Shown: positions 5,584-5,948 of the stretch, one piece after another
Layout of the letters: each line of letters opens with the position of its first letter
How positions within the stretch are numbered: position 1 is the stretch's first letter
DNA from: Anaerolineales bacterium
Lineage (GTDB): Bacteria > Chloroflexota > Anaerolineae > 4572-78 > J111
Assembly: GCA_012032575.1 (NCBI GenBank)
Contig: JAAUSP010000480.1
Location: 1 to 5,948, forward strand
Reading direction: 5' to 3'
DNA length: 5,948 bases
Program-made: the position numbers and the translations under genes
Notes under the pieces: model-generated
What the model was told of the DNA's origin: nothing
What the model saw: the letters and a program-made list of their open reading frames with translations, nothing else
Databases searched by the model: none

Positions 5584-5948
5584 ATGTCTACCGAAACCCC
5601 CGCCGACTCGTTCGACACGCTCGGCCTGAGCGAGCCGCTGCGACAGGCGATTAACGATCTCGGCTATGAAGCGCCGACGCCCATCCAGGTTAAAACCATT
5701 CCGCTGCTGCTGGCCGGACAGGATGTCATCGGCCAGGCCCAGACCGGCACCGGCAAAACGGCGGCGTTTGCCCTGCCCATTCTGCAAAAACTCGATCCGA
5801 AACAAAACGCGGTCCAGGCCCTCATCCTGACCCCCACCCGCGAACTGGCTATCCAGGTGGCTGAAGCCATCCACGTGTATGCCAAACGGCTGAAAAAGGT
5901 GCGGGTGCTGCCCATTTATGGCGGTCAATCCATCGGCCAGCAGCTTCG
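5584..5948 (+). CDS. deaD: DEAD-box ATP-dependent RNA helicase, N-terminal part
   Basis: Only the first 121 residues are inside the window; the frame is open at the right edge. The order of motifs is that of the DEAD-box RecA domain 1: aromatic Phe10, Q motif GYEAPTPIQ (Gln35), Walker A AQTGTGKT (52-59), motif Ia PTREL (84-88) and the GG motif YGGQ (112-115). Such helicases unwind short RNA duplexes using ATP in ribosome assembly, mRNA decay and cold adaptation. The motif carrying the DEAD residues and domain 2 lie outside, so the subgroup (DeaD/CsdA-, RhlE- or CshA-like) cannot be settled; the symbol is the most common choice. The start has a good ribosome site. The structured repeat leader just upstream fits genes of this class, which often have long regulated leaders. 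Confidence 0.93.
   Translation, partial: MSTETPADSFDTLGLSEPLRQAINDLGYEAPTPIQVKTIPLLLAGQDVIGQAQTGTGKTAAFALPILQKLDPKQNAVQALILTPTRELAIQVAEAIHVYAKRLKKVRVLPIYGGQSIGQQL

Noticed and set aside
5392..5928. Minus-strand open frame of 178 codons
   Set aside because: Mostly antisense to the helicase and its repeat leader; the plus strand has the DEAD-box motifs.

Overview
The window carries four genes in a divergent layout. Two genes run leftward on the minus strand: a sialidase/BNR-type beta-propeller lipoprotein (3588 to 1588), then a clan GH-A glycoside hydrolase lipoprotein that leaves the window at base 1. Two genes run rightward: an intracellular GH13 alpha-amylase (4008 to 5345) and the start of a DEAD-box RNA helicase (from 5584, cut at the right edge). 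The fairly GC-rich codon use, the Cys-lipobox lipoproteins, the Asp-box propeller, the GH-A lipoprotein and the many short-period repeat arrays suggest a filamentous Chloroflexota bacterium (Anaerolineae-like). That assignment is inference from style; no marker gene here proves it.

Minus-strand half (1-3588): the propeller gene and the hydrolase gene overlap by ATGA (stop 1590-1588, start 1591-1589), with a GGGAG ribosome site inside the end of the propeller gene, so they look translationally coupled. Both products carry lipoprotein signals and would sit outside the membrane. Nearly the whole stretch between the hydrolase ATG and its signal peptide is a 25-unit heptanucleotide array (1411-1585). 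The hydrolase also has a one-base frame break near 1147, before its catalytic residues. The propeller gene has two repeat insertions in its coding sequence: a C-tract palindrome near 3275-3302 and an 8-bp array at 1837-1892.

Divergent intergenic region (3589-4007): it holds a likely minus-strand promoter, six 11-bp tandem repeats (3682-3747) and a roughly 100-bp nested palindrome (3880-3980) made of inverted heptads around a small hairpin, just before the amylase ribosome site.

Plus-strand half (4008-5948): the amylase has all four GH13 conserved regions with intact catalytic residues and no signal peptide. The 238-bp gap after it holds a perfect 11-bp inverted repeat (5421-5453) that may end transcription, then a GC-rich structured leader built from 8-bp and 7-bp repeats (5496-5563) ahead of the helicase.

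The unusual theme is the density of short-period arrays (7, 8 and 11 bp) and palindromes at gene junctions and inside one gene. The heptad array inside the hydrolase start region could act as a length-dependent on/off switch. No mobile-element transposase, CRISPR array, tRNA or rRNA was seen.
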